Numbered from the stretch's first letter, positions 42,901 through 49,900 are shown. The stretch: 64,000 nt of DNA from Romanomermis culicivorax (GCA_963922205.1 CAWUHX010000068.1:310001-374000), one strand, 5' to 3'. The notes: generated by a model not told the origin, from the letters alone. Program-made: numbers and translations.

Positions 42901-44020
42901 GAAAATACTGGAAAAGGTCAATTTTTGAACAAAAAATAGTCAAAAAAGTCTCGGCGCTTCGCGCCATGAACACATTTTTTACGGTTTTTTATACAAAAAT
43001 TATCAATTTTTGAACTTTTTCTCGGAATTTTTTGGTGAAAAAATCGATTTTTTTCCCTCAGAGACCCGTCCGCCAAAATTTTTGGGAATCACTGACCCCC
43101 GGCCCAAAACAGTCGCCAGATTTCCCCCCCCCAGACCTGGGGGCAGGCCCATATTTAGAAAGGGGGGAATTCCCCCCTAAATTTTTTTTAGAAAAAAAAT
43201 TTTCAGCAATATCATTGTATTTATACATCACAATGCCCAAATTAAATCATTATATTTACATACTTTTCGTCAAACATAGAATTTAGACACCAATCCAAGC
43301 ACGCATAAACTAACTGAAAATGAGTCGTCTTTAAATGATTTTGATTTTCTTTTTATTCAGTAAATTCTAAAAAAAAAATTGGAAAATCCCTCCCTTTTTT
43401 GAAAATTCTGAATACGGGTATGCCTCGGGGCCTTATCACATGTATGATTTGAACTACAGTAACTCGCACATTCTCTCGCCAAATATAGAAAACCGCGTAA
43501 CTTTTTGATCTATACTTTTGCAAGGTTTTGAAATTCACATATTTTTTGTCGTGCATCTAAGCATTAACTCTAAAGGGTCATTTATACTTGCCTTTTCCAA
43601 CGGAACGGAATACAGTGAACACAGCGTTACCGATCGAAAGGAAAATTTTCGTTCTGTTCGGTTGGAGGTTAACGTCGGTCATTTTCTAAAAAATTGCAGT
43701 TAACTTTTCCGATCGAAAGTGGATTTTCAGGCTGAACTTTTCAAGCTGTTGGCGATCCGTTCCGTTCCGTCGAAAAAGGCAAGTATAAATGACTTGTTAC
43801 ACCTTGCAAATCTCGAAAATGGGAAATAGAAAATCGTAGAAAGTACTTTTTAACGCACAAATTTTGAATTTTTGAGTATCGAAAATGTATGCGCTGAATC
43901 GCATTGCTAATTTGTCACCAATTCCAGCTTTGTTACGATTACCAATTCGATCTCGAAGACGATACCAGCAAAATACAATGCCTTTGCGGCGCCCCGAATT
44001 GTCAAAAGTGGATGAATTAA
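407..44020 (+). CDS. KMT2C: KMT2C/D-type histone H3K4 methyltransferase (MLL3/4, Trithorax-related), about 45 exons
   Basis: This family mono-methylates histone H3 lysine 4 at enhancers inside the COMPASS-like complex (WDR5, RBBP5, ASH2L, UTX). I rebuilt about 45 coding exons whose phases join continuously, giving about 3,240 residues. Domains in order: AT-hook (RGPGRPRK, residues 83-90), extended PHD1 (~190-407), PHD1-3 (~412-615), PHD4-6 (~848-1060), HMG box (~1610-1680), coiled coil (~1855-1905), extended PHD2 (~2695-2810), FYRN/FYRC (~2840-3030), SET (~3080-3215) and post-SET ending KWMN. The start at 407 is the first ATG after an in-frame stop at 383. Human KMT2C is about 4,900 residues; this copy has shorter disordered linkers. 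Drosophila splits the same architecture into Lpt (PHD half) and trr (SET half); here it is one gene. The only uncertain join is between 32634 and 32821. Family assignment is very secure; the choice between C and D is not meaningful in an invertebrate. Confidence 0.95.
2825..5748. other. KMT2C intron 6 (2.9 kb), mostly featureless
   Basis: This AT-rich intron lies between PHD1 and PHD2 coding exons, with a strong donor (GTAAGT) and acceptor (TTCACAG). I see no conserved coding sequence on either strand. Its only recognisable content is a repeat fragment near 4720-5060 carrying the dispersed GC-hairpin module. The rest shows no inverted terminal repeats that I could match. Confidence 0.7.
4720..5100. 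repeat. Dispersed repeat fragment with GC-hairpin module
   Basis: The stretch contains TTAATTAGTAAGTGG followed by ATGACCGGTGCGAAGCGTCA and then GAGATTTTTACCTTC, ending near ATGCATCTTT. The same order appears in reverse near 25690-26130 and in the hAT-like elements ending at 19121, 29943 and 61789. Boundaries are approximate, and no target duplication was found. Confidence 0.6.
7406..7533. repeat. Short MITE with CACTGTTTTTTAGCG ends
   Basis: The left end CACTGTTTTTTAGCG is mirrored by CGCTAAAAAACAATG on the right (13 of 15). The flanks GTACTCAG and GTGCCCAG agree at 6 of 8 positions, consistent with an aged 8-bp hAT target duplication. It lies in KMT2C intron 9. Confidence 0.5.
7655..9029 (+). 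other. KMT2C exons 10-11: linker between PHD clusters
   Basis: Exons 7655-7752 and 8619-9029 join in phase 0. They encode an acidic, serine-rich stretch (SPMSDLDISCIDASS), then a proline run (VPPPPTPQKSKR) and a basic patch (GGAVRQRRSARGRQ), ending ADEDFVFDR just before PHD4. No folded domain is recognised. Codon use is exon-like, with many CG-ending codons, and phases match on both sides. The basic patch could be a nuclear localisation or DNA-contacting segment; that is inference. Confidence 0.85.
7896..8117 (+). repeat. Poly-C/G-rich hAT-like MITE, copy 1
   Basis: The 222-bp element begins CATACCTGTACTTGGGG and ends GGTACAGGTATG, an inverted pair of about 12 bases. Flanking 8-mers TTGAGCAG and TTGGGCAG (7 of 8) look like a target duplication. 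The interior has long C runs, CAACTTGGCCAACCC and TTTTTTGGCC blocks shared with copies at 38987, 50249 and 52519. It sits in KMT2C intron 10. Apparent ORFs here are composition artefacts. Confidence 0.8.
9892..10070 (+). repeat. hAT MITE, CAGAGGTCCCC family, copy 1
   Basis: The 179-bp element starts CAGAGGTCCCCAAGG and ends CCATGGGGCACTCTG. It is bounded by an exact 8-bp duplication TGTAGTAT (9884-9891 and 10071-10078). Ends and duplication length are typical of hAT transposons. The same ends flank the 1.03-kb element at 22736-23765, which retains transposase sequence. It lies in KMT2C intron 11. Confidence 0.88.
10253..11670 (+). other. KMT2C exons 12-15: PHD fingers 4-6
   Basis: Exons: 10253-10357, 10624-10805, 10970-11206 and 11534-11670. 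PHD4 begins DMCVVCGSFGR, which is nearly identical to the mammalian opening, and continues CIQCGQCYHLYC. PHD5 is CFNCTICEECGRSDDEQ, MLLCDECDYSVHTYC, WTCHWCSKC. PHD6 is CPVCE, CPLCRIDYKQDEPLIRC, KCKKWSHSKCN, FKCILCRPG. In mammals this cluster contacts the unmodified histone H4 tail and is needed for nucleosome methylation. All zinc ligands expected from the family pattern appear to be present. Exon 14 uses an unusual AAG acceptor at 10967-10969. Confidence 0.94.
13568..13714. repeat. 147-bp hAT-like MITE with CAGGGCCGTGCGCA ends
   Basis: The left end CAGGGCCGTGCGCAGG is mirrored by TTGTGCACGGACCTG on the right. Flanking 8-mers GTTCAAAA and GTTCAAAC agree at 7 of 8. It lies in KMT2C intron 18, 44 bases after the exon 18 donor. 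Confidence 0.78.
13800..13900 (-). repeat. Short repeat related to 37794-37880
   Basis: In reverse orientation it reads AGGGGTGTCACGGG, GTCTCAGGTAGGAGGGTTTA, CTATGTGCAT. The same order occurs at 37794-37880. No reliable terminal repeat or target duplication was seen. Confidence 0.5.
14037..14640 (+). repeat. hAT-like element with embedded ORF fragment, copy 1
   Basis: It shares about 600 bases in the same order with 58425-59176: TTTTTTCAGCACGAGTC, ACTAATGTGTGAG, GTTCTGTTTGGATAAAAG and AGTGTCCAAGAGGTTAGAGC. An internal ORF reads SSVQEVRAKADSDSS and then shifts out of frame. The right terminal repeat seen in copy 2 is not recognisable here. It lies in KMT2C intron 18; the remainder of that intron to 15634 shows no feature. 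Confidence 0.65.
16505..17277 (+). other. KMT2C exon 21: Gln/Pro-rich segment and HMG box
   Basis: This is the largest exon (773 bases). Its first two-thirds are Gln/Pro-rich, typical of the activation-type linkers in this family. The end is an HMG-box-like domain at about residues 1610-1680: RWESDEPLGDRATTAAVLY, then NLNHPDLKMRFPLWPERAKQ, IGKLWRLLSPEQRQKFV and LLARENR. It matches the single HMG box of KMT2C/D, including the LW-R core and the A-R-NR end. The donor at 17278 is GTAAGT. Confidence 0.92.
17742..17780. repeat. Tandem duplication of a ~19-bp unit
   Basis: The unit ATAAGATTGCCCAAGGAAC occurs twice head to tail. It lies in KMT2C intron 21. It is a simple local duplication with no evident function. 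Confidence 0.8.
18061..19121 (+). mobile_element. 1.06-kb non-autonomous hAT-like element
   Basis: The left end CAGTGTTTTTTTGCATGAGC is mirrored by GTGCAAAAAAACACTG on the right. Flanking 8-mers GTAGGTGG and CTAGGTGG agree at 7 of 8. It shares its interior with the element at 60585-61789, including the GC-hairpin module at about 18938-19000. No transposase is visible. It lies in KMT2C intron 21 (17278-20308); the rest of that intron holds only unassigned ORFs. Confidence 0.82.
22736..23765 (-). mobile_element. 1.03-kb hAT transposon remnant retaining transposase C-terminus
   Basis: The ends CAGAGCACCCCATGG and GGGGACCTCTG are bounded by an exact 8-bp duplication GTAGGCCG (22728-22735 and 23766-23773). 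Minus-strand sequence at 23483-23289 encodes a motif like the hAT dimerisation region (VLPIESPDAECCFSTINPI). The element is an internally deleted relative of an autonomous hAT and a likely parent type for the MITEs at 9892 and 28944. It inserted into an older repeat whose two halves lie at about 22413-22735 and 23774-23830. KMT2C intron 23. Confidence 0.85.
23289..23483 (-). pseudogene. hAT transposase C-terminal fragment
   Basis: A 64-residue minus-strand ORF includes SLLRLGTVLPIESPDAECC and FSTINPI. This corresponds to the hAT C-terminal dimerisation signature, in which a hydrophobic stretch and PxS/T are followed by a C/S-E-R/C-x-FS core. The rest of the transposase (RNase-H-like catalytic core) is missing, so it cannot be functional. 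Assignment rests on motif memory only. Confidence 0.6.
25690..26130 (-). repeat. Dispersed repeat with GC-hairpin module (reverse, decayed)
   Basis: Blocks GGCTCTTCGCGCC, GGTCATGAGTGCCATTAGC and CTTACTAATTAACCTTCGAC, then AAGATGCATTTTGG, AGGTCAAAACCTCAAAATT and CCGACGCTTCG, match the fragment at 4720-5100 read backwards. It lies in KMT2C intron 26 (25257-27935). Confidence 0.5.
26634..27381. mobile_element. 748-bp Tc1/mariner-like non-autonomous element
   Basis: The left end CAGGGTGAGCCAAAAAAGG and the reverse complement of the right end GAGAGTGAGACAAAAAAGG agree at about 26 of 32 bases when extended. TA dinucleotides flank both ends (26632-26633 and 27382-27383). That target is typical of the Tc1/mariner group. 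No transposase ORF is visible. KMT2C intron 26. Confidence 0.65.
28468..29943 (+). mobile_element. 1.48-kb non-autonomous hAT-like element with a nested MITE
   Basis: The ends CAGGGTTTTTTTCCGCAC and GTGCGGAAAAAACCCTG are bounded by an exact 8-bp duplication ATGTATAT (28460-28467 and 29944-29951). Subterminal TCCGCAC and GTGCGGAA units recur. It contains the nested MITE at 28944-29123 and the GC-hairpin module at 29764-29830. It lies in KMT2C intron 27 (28351-32417). Confidence 0.88.
28944..29123 (-). repeat. hAT MITE, CAGAGGTCCCC family, copy 2 (nested)
   Basis: This 180-bp reverse copy starts CAGTCTGCCCCATGG and ends GGGGACCCCTG. It is bounded by an exact 8-bp duplication CTATAGTC (28936-28943 and 29124-29131). 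It is inserted inside the larger element 28468-29943, so it is the younger of the two. Confidence 0.88.
31291..32356. mobile_element. 1.07-kb hAT-like element with TAGGGATGTCCC ends
   Basis: A perfect 12-base inverted pair, TAGGGATGTCCC and GGGACATCCCTA, bounds the element. CACCGGC-rich sequence lies inside each end. The terminus resembles the TAGGGATG ends of Ac-type hAT elements. No matching 8-bp flanks were found, so the two ends might belong to a rearranged copy. KMT2C intron 27. Confidence 0.6.
32673..32724 (+). other. Candidate 52-base KMT2C micro-exon (28b)
   Basis: Exon 28 ends in phase 2 at 32634. The next certain exon starts at 32821 and must be read in phase 0, because the other frame hits TAG within 15 codons. 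A 52-base segment after ATTATAG with a donor at 32725 restores the frame and reads ETIWSDNAFSENNGSQT after the split Arg. The acceptor is reasonable, but the donor (GTTCTT) is poor. With this exon the coding total is 9,723 bases, a multiple of three. Alternatives are a non-canonical splice or a sequence error. Confidence 0.4.
32821..34866 (+). other. KMT2C exons 29-34: conserved Cys-containing block before extended PHD2
   Basis: Exons: 32821-33060, 33494-33704, 33760-33872, 33930-34010, 34363-34680 and 34747-34866. Cysteine motifs PGFCCSCDSPDDL, KILCKMCHV and ALFCSSACFKRFSC spread over exons 29-32 resemble the small Cys-rich region upstream of the second extended PHD in KMT2C/D. Exon 30 contains VLVGLASLLGLDG, an LxxLL match. 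Exon 34 is rich in Trp and basic residues (KWKGSKWRIWTI). Phases are continuous after exon 29. Confidence 0.83.
35052..36118 (+). other. KMT2C exons 35-36: extended PHD finger 2
   Basis: Exons 35052-35176 and 35866-36118 encode the second extended PHD: RKCEFCGGRGDDE, then RLLNFDAARWGHVNCALWS, SCAFCHRDERCGATLRC, HFHFTCAYDNNCYFLRNK. The final Cys/His ligands are completed in exon 37 (VYCPDH). The order matches the C-terminal extended PHD of KMT2C/D, including the H-NCALWS signature. The exon 35 acceptor is AAAG, which is unusual. The two exons are separated by a 689-base intron with no visible repeat. Confidence 0.94.
36960..37200 (+). repeat. ATGGCTAGCCAT-family repeat fragment
   Basis: Blocks AAATCTGAAAAACGG, GGTAATTTTTGTC and CTAGCCATATGGTC in the same order as the copy at 39386-39690 identify it. 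It lies in KMT2C intron 36. The rest of this 1.37-kb intron shows nothing recognisable. Confidence 0.55.
37486..38930 (+). other. KMT2C exons 37-41: FYRN, FYRC and WDR5-binding (Win-like) motif
   Basis: Exons: 37486-37595, 38059-38182, 38239-38443, 38577-38719 and 38800-38930. Conserved blocks are LRRVYVERDE, MRVGSLIFRHIGQLLPHQ, FIYPAGYDVSRIFWS (FYRN), AWNQILAPIEALRR and FPKFLFGEFLYGFV (FYRC), then YEFKFGRNPLMDLPLAVNPS. The sequence GCARCEPR occupies the position of the Win motif that docks WDR5 (GCARSEP or GSARAEP in mammals). FYRN and FYRC pair to form one fold in all KMT2 proteins. Two of the five acceptors (exons 37 and 39) are AAG. Confidence 0.94.
37794..37880 (+). repeat. Short repeat related to 13800-13900
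   Basis: Blocks GCAGGGGTGTTTGACGG, GTCTCAAGTAGGAGGGTTTA and CCTCCTATGTGCATG are shared with the reverse copy in intron 18. It lies in KMT2C intron 37. Confidence 0.5.
38987..39277 (-). repeat. Poly-C/G-rich hAT-like MITE, copy 2 (reverse)
   Basis: The 291-bp element starts CATGCCTGTA and ends TACAGGTATG. It is bounded by an exact 8-bp duplication AATCCGTG (38979-38986 and 39278-39285). It lies in reverse orientation to copy 1, in KMT2C intron 41 between the FYRC and SET exons. Confidence 0.85.
39386..39690 (+). repeat. ATGGCTAGCCAT-family repeat
   Basis: The repeat starts near AGGTCTGGGGAGC and proceeds through CCGGGGGTCACTGACTCCC, AATAGTAATTTTTGTC and ACCATAGGGCTAGCCATGG, ending near GCTAGCCATATGGGCG. 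It is the clearest forward copy. It lies in KMT2C intron 41, about 100 bases after the poly-C/G MITE copy 2. Confidence 0.65.
40795..41256 (+). mobile_element. 462-bp hAT-like MITE, copy 1
   Basis: The ends CAGTGTTTTTTTTGTACTTC and GAGTACAAAAAAACACTG are bounded by an exact 8-bp duplication CCTTCAAC (40787-40794 and 41257-41264). It is the same length as, and nearly identical to, the copy at 60699-61160. It lies in the 1.78-kb intron that splits the KMT2C SET domain. Confidence 0.92.
42790..43145 (-). repeat. ATGGCTAGCCAT-family repeat (reverse)
   Basis: The reverse copy contains CATATGGCTAGTCATTGG, TTATGGCTAGCCATGTGG, CGGCGCTTCGCGCCATG, TCACTGACCCCCGGCC and CCAGACCTGGGGG. It lies in KMT2C intron 43 between the SET and post-SET exons. 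It also carries the GC-hairpin, showing that this hairpin is shared between repeat families. Confidence 0.65.
43577..43792. repeat. 216-bp MITE with ~30-bp inverted ends
   Basis: The left arm GTCATTTATACTTGCC plus CGGAACGGAA is mirrored by TTCCGTTCCG plus GGCAAGTATAAATGAC on the right. The interior holds paired CCGATCGAAAG motifs. It lies in the last KMT2C intron, 135 bases before the final exon. Superfamily not assigned. Confidence 0.75.
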
Positions 44021-46989
44021 ATATAATTTGTAGATTTTTTATAATTTATGGTCGAAAATCAAAAAAAATTTCTCTCGTAACGTATGTAATGTCGGTCGGC
44101 TTGTTATAGTCTAGATAGCATTTCGTTTTTTATTGTCGAATACTTTGGCGATCTTATTACTGTTTTTTCTATCGGTTTTTTACCTAAGTTTTGTACAAAA
44201 TTGTTTCCCGTGGTACAATATTATTTTTTCAATATCAAATTGATATAACTTGGATTATAACCTATTTTCTGAGGGTGTTTGTGTAAAACGAAACCATAAA
44301 AAGAAGTAAAACTGCAAAATTTTCTATTTCTGCTGGAATGCGTCGTCGTGGACTTGATGATACTCATACGTGCGGAGTGCACTTCGGACCTCAAAATCAA
44401 CGTGGTTTCTGAAAATTTGGGAAAAACACTCCCTAGAATCTCAGTAACTGTTTCGCCCAAAATCCAGATATTTTGTAGGTGTGTTTCATCGGTAAATTTA
44501 TGAGAAAATTTAAAACAGGTTATCATCTGCATGAGACAATATTAACCCAAAACTTTCCTCTCTCATGTAATGGCGTGTTCCCAATACAGCGAGACTCAAA
44601 ACAGCGATTCTCATTACAGCGAAGTCTCAATGCGGCGAATAATAAAAATTTCTGTGCGTTAGAGTAAACAAACACATCCTTTTTGTAATTAATATGGAAA
44701 TTAGGTAAATTAAAATCGTTTTTGATAATTGAGTCTATTTTTGCTGCATTTGGCCATCTACGTTTCACATTCTTTTCTGCTGCAGTTGCGGTAGGTGTGC
44801 AGGAACAGACCATTCGAAAATCACAAAAAATATGCCAGAAAATCATTTTTGCAAAATGTTTGAAGAAAACAAAAACAAAAAATTATCATAAGGATTCCTG
44901 GTTAAAATTGTTTCGTGTGGACCTTAATTGCAAAAAGATTAAATTGATGAACTAAATAAAACAACACGAAATAAGCAAATAAAATGAATTAAATAAAGTA
45001 TTCAAGCAGTAAAAGCAGAACAAAAAACAAACAATAAAGAAACGAAAAGTAAAATAATGTAATAAAAAGTAGGTAAAAAAATTGAACAAAAATACACAAC
45101 CTGAAAAAATTAAACAAAAAGAGGCTCAAAATAAGAATATAAATATGAATAAATCAGTAAAGGAAAAAATAAACAAAAAAATGCATGTAGATATGCAAAT
45201 AATAAACAAACCAGAATAAAAAGCTGTAATGTCAGAAATCTGGCGATTGGTGCAAAAGCGTGTGACAACCAGCATCCACCAGATCGAAATGGAGGAACAA
45301 GTGGACCATGCGCCAAAACCTCTACCCCGCCCAATCTTCCTTTTTCAATAACTTTTTTGAAAATTTGATATTTTGAGAATCTGTTCTGATACTTCGCTGT
45401 ATTTAGAACCGCTGTTCTAATACGGCGATTCTCTAAGTCTCGCTGAATAGGGGTGAAACTCAGGGTTCAACAAAATGATCGAGTATTTTCGGGTTCAGTA
45501 TCTGTTCAACTTTTTTGACAAGCGGCGATCAAAACCGTAAATTTTATTCTTTCGCCTCATATTATGGTCAAACCACATAAAATCGATAAAACATCACGCA
45601 TCATGTGCAGTATAATCAACACATTATGAAAATTCATTGTCGTCAAACACGAAAAAAAATTTGCATATTACGTTCAACTTTAAGCTCAGCACTACTCGAA
45701 ATCGATAGACTTTTGCCTCCAAAAATGGGCCATTTTTTGATGGTAACACTGTAGACTCCTTATTAGGTTGGAGGAAGCGGCACAATGAAAGCGGCCAATT
45801 TTCTGTGTACCCCAAGAAAAATATGTTTCAGTCGGAATATACATCAAGGAAAAAAGGCGTCGTTTAACTTACAGAAACGCGAGAAACCTGTTAAATCTAC
45901 AACAAAGGCTTTTGAACGAAAATTACATTGCCGAGGATCGATAGGAGCTAAAAATTTAGATTTCGTAATATGCAAATTTACGACGCACGCACGAGCACGT
46001 TTCGTTACACAAAAAAATGACACCTCCCGAGACTAGAAAATGAAAAACGAAGAACATTTTAGGCCAAAACCCGCCGATTATTCTAAAAAAGTTGGACAAA
46101 AAGCGTAAAAATTGTGCAAAAACTAAAGCAAAAATGGTTATAATACCGAAAACAAATAAACAGACCTACAATTTTGGCTCGAGGAATACTGCGTATAAGG
46201 TAGGAATTAATCTCGCGCAAGCGACAATAAAAGCAGGTCATCTCTCGTCGTGCAAACAAAATGCAAATAAAGCTTCGGGCGGGAAGACGACAAAACTTTC
46301 TGTACTAGTACATAAAAGATGATGTAAACGTACGAGCGACAGGTTGTCCGGAAATATGATGAAATATGTTTCAAAAATTCGAATGTCCTCATTTTAAGAT
46401 CAAGATAACGTAAAACTTTCCAGCCTTAATTTTCAGATCTAAATCAGTTTTAACCCTTGAAATTTTTTACCCAAATTTTTGTCACACATTCTAAAATTCA
46501 ATAAGTAGCAGTTTAACCTGTAATTTCATTCCACGGATACTTTTCATGACATTTTCAGAAAAAGGTATCGAAGTATGCAGGTTGTGTTATGATTAGACAA
46601 TTTACAATTCTGAATATACAAATTAGGTGTAAACACTCAATATCTGGCCTTGTCTTCATATGAAAGAATGACTTTGGCGCAGCAATACATTAGCCACAAT
46701 TCTAGATAAAGTATTGGGACACCCAGTTTCACATCTAAGTTTTCCGAGAATATATTGAGATCCGATGACTGTAAGGTGTTGCGATTTGTTCAGGAAGGTG
46801 AGGAGTAGAATTTGATAGCTGTTGCTGATGAACATTTTTTAACTCAAGTGCATTTATCAATTCCAAAAATAAGGATTGATGTCGTATGATATACCTGTAT
46901 CGCTCATGTTCATAAAAAATGGCCGACCGCAGTGGAAAATTTCCCAATTTCGTATATAAATATTGTCGTTGAAAATTCATTGGCATATA
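44021..46989. other. Intergenic region between the convergent KMT2C and gus 3' ends
   Basis: It holds the element at 44572-45461 and both genes' 3' untranslated sequence; a clear polyadenylation site could not be assigned. Two neighbouring plus-strand ORFs, 45785-46036 and 46092-46322, encode Lys/Arg-rich peptides (KKRKNCAKTKAKM in the second) in different frames. I do not recognise them; they could be a decayed basic-protein gene or chance. Confidence 0.5.
44572..45461. mobile_element. 890-bp element with inverted arrays of ~15-bp units, copy 1
   Basis: The left end carries consecutive units of about 15 bases (core CAGCGA, then CTCAA). The right end carries inverted units (core CTCTAATACGGCGATT and TCTCGCTG). 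The middle is A-rich and collinear with 54170-55091. No ORF is convincing. It lies between the convergent KMT2C and gus genes. Confidence 0.7.
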
Positions 46990-49900
46990 TTATTGATAGA
47001 GTAGAAATTTTTTCAACGAATTGGGTAAAGTTAATTCGTTGACTCGGTTGGCGTTGCATATATGACGACGGATAGTCCGACGGCAAATGTCCATGAGAGG
47101 TAAGGGTTCGGCTGAAAAAAAAAGAATTATCGGGAAAAGTTGCTCATTGTACAATTTATCAGAAATGCAACAGCTAACCTGATCTGAAACCGATATTGAG
47201 CAATTAAAATTTTTATACCGGAACAGCACCCAGATAACTTGAAATTTCACAACTTCAGATATTTTTCATAAAAAATATCGATTTTGAACGGTTCCAACGT
47301 TTGCTCTCCTTTATTTTCGAAGTAGGCGAAAGTACTGATTTCCCAGTTTTGGAAAATCAAAATGCATAGAATATGCATTAGCCGGCACTGATCCAATGAA
47401 AAGAGCTTCTTACTTACTTTCATAGTTTTTGAATGAATGGACTTTTATCCATGATGCTGTGTTATACTTCTAAACTTTGAATGTGAATTTGACTTTCCCA
47501 TTTTTTCAAATTAATAAATTGCCATGCTCGAAAACTATAAGATTATGAGCGAATTTAAAGTAGATAGCTTAGTTATAACTTTACAAAAGAACCAATGTTT
47601 TCAACTTGAGAAGATAGAAAAGATTCATTTCTGATAAAACTTTTTCTGATAATTTTCACTGATGACTTCCTGTAGAAAGGGTTTATGATAAGAAATATGA
47701 TACAGATCTTCGAGAAAAGAAATCAATTCGTACAATGCATTGTTATTGGAAAAGTAATTAAATTAATTTCCAAAAAGATTGATTCAACTAAACTTTTTCA
47801 ATATCAAAATTTTATAAATTACATGTCAGACACTGTCAGCACGTATTAACTAATCAGTCGCAGGTTAGCATTACGATTTCAATCAGTGCTGGACATAGGC
47901 AACATCAGAACTTTTTGCTGTTTTTTTATGGGTTGCTCGCAGTGCTTCACAAGGGTATCCGGGTCAATTTTATAAATGAAACCCGGGTGCTCAACAAGAT
48001 ATTGTATGAACGAAACATTTATGTGCTATTACTTGTATTTATGTGCAATTGAATCGAATAAACCTAACTTTACCTGATTAATTCAGTGAGAAAGTTAGTT
48101 TGGAAACGGATTCATCAGATAGATGCAATGAGTGACTATTAGCTTGGAAGTGTAACGTTCGCTTGAATAAAATGTTCTGCTAGCATGTCATAACTTGTGT
48201 TTCTTAGCATTTTGAAAGGTCCTCAAATTGAAATTCATGAATTTTTCTTCAAATTTTCATAAAATGCGTTCATTCACTGACTTTTGAAAAACATGCACAT
48301 AGCACCCGGGTACCCGAAATATCCGCGTACTAAAATTCTTGAGATGTGAAGCACCAAATGCTTGAGTTCGATCCGGATCTCGACCCAGAGAAAGATATTT
48401 TATGAGTGTATATGAAATTATATTGTGCTTTATTTCAATAATAGTAAATGATCTCTCAAAAATTTCAGTATGAAATTGTGGATTATATGTTTGCGATGAA
48501 CTGATGATGAACTAACCGAATCAGATTCAATCTCAACCCCGATCTTAACCGGGATTAAGCAAATCCCGATCCAGAGAAAACTTGATCCCGGTCAAATGCT
48601 ATTGGTTGCCTGATATTTAAATCTTAGTTGCTTGTTTTCAGCTTAAAATTCCCATGAATAATTGATTTATAGCTAAACATCAGCGCATCAACACATTACT
48701 CAGGTCTGCTGTACGTCCATTAATCTTTCCTAAATCCGGTTTTACTTTTTTGGTCTTTTGTTTTTGTGAAACTTCTTTCATACCCATATGTGTATTACAA
48801 AATTTTACGAGCCTTTCTCTCATTTTCACATCATCATCAAGTTTCAAAATCAGAGAAGCAAGCAAGGTTCAAAAACTAAGTGTTGACTCGATACAATATT
48901 GAAGTCGTATCACTATTAGATATTCTTTTCTGTTTCGCCAACATTTATGAGTAAGTATGATCTTGATTTTGTAGACAAAAAAAGAATAAGCTACATAAAT
49001 GAAAGAAAATTTAATCCAGAAGGCGTTTTGTTTTGTGTTATGCACGCTTCTGATGTTTTAGTGTGGAACAATTTCTTTAAATATTTTTCAGTCGATTTTT
49101 GTGCAATAGGAAGGGGCTCGTACAAAAATCAGTGATTATATCACAACACTTACGATCCAAACTGCCCAAATATCGCATCGTTACTTCGCAATGACCCCAA
49201 ACGGCGCTAACGATCGGGAAAACTTTCTTCCCTTTGAGTCCTTTAAACGCCACGCCCAAATATTGGTTTCTATCGGACGCGAAAGCTAACGTACCCTCGT
49301 CCATGTCCAAAATTACCAGAAAAGTATCGGGCACGACGAAATTTTCAGTCCGGCCGTCGCCGCCGGCTAAAATCGGGTAGGTCAACGTCGGTTTATTTTT
49401 ATTATCGTGGTATAGTTTATGGCGTCCGATATCCCAACCCCAAGACTCCTGATCCGAGCCGATCAGAGACGAATAGCCGACCGAATGTAAAGACGCTTGA
49501 GCAGTGGCCACGCCGACAATGGCGTGTGTGCCCCGTTGCCTGGACGGCCAATAAAGTTCCCAAACGTGGAAGCCTCGGGAATAGCCGACTTTGCCGCGTA
49601 TGCAGTCCGTACTTTGGGCCACCGGGTGCCTGTGGAAAGTCAATTTATCGTCTTCTTTGACGTAGATATTTAAGCTGCGGTCGTCGGAATTCCAAGCGTG
49701 CGATTCCTATATGTAAATGAGCGAGAAAAATTTAATGGAAAATGTGTACGTAAAATCATGTGCAATCATTTTCATGCTGTTTCGGGCGAGAACATTTCTC
49801 GGGCAACTTAACATAAATGTAAGATTTTCAAAAATGGTATTTTTCTCACTTATTTCTTCCAACTATGACGTCACCAAGATATTCCGTCAGTGATAATCTA

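Larger units (their letters stand above)
40118..44020 (+). other. KMT2C exons 42-44: catalytic SET and post-SET
   Basis: Exons: 40118-40421, 42200-42421 and 43928-44020 (stop TAA 44018-44020). Exon 42 carries WKSNIYLGRSKIQGLGLYA (S-adenosylmethionine-binding GxG) and VIEYIGEIIRNE. Exon 43 carries GVYMFRLDHERVVDAT and the catalytic RYINHSCDPNC. Exon 44 carries LCYDYQFDLEDD and the zinc-binding post-SET CLCGAPNCQKWMN. All key catalytic residues are present, so the enzyme should be active. The two introns inside the domain are large (1.78 kb and 1.5 kb) and filled with transposon-derived repeats. The last 93-base exon has no useful standalone ORF and is found only through homology. Confidence 0.96.

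Noticed and set aside
47880..48600. Possible further transposon in gus intron 2
   Set aside because: CCCGGGT-type motifs are present in both orientations, but no paired ends or duplications could be defined.
48680..49135. Two short ORFs in gus intron 2
   Set aside because: They have no recognisable motifs and no consistent splice sites; treated as chance.
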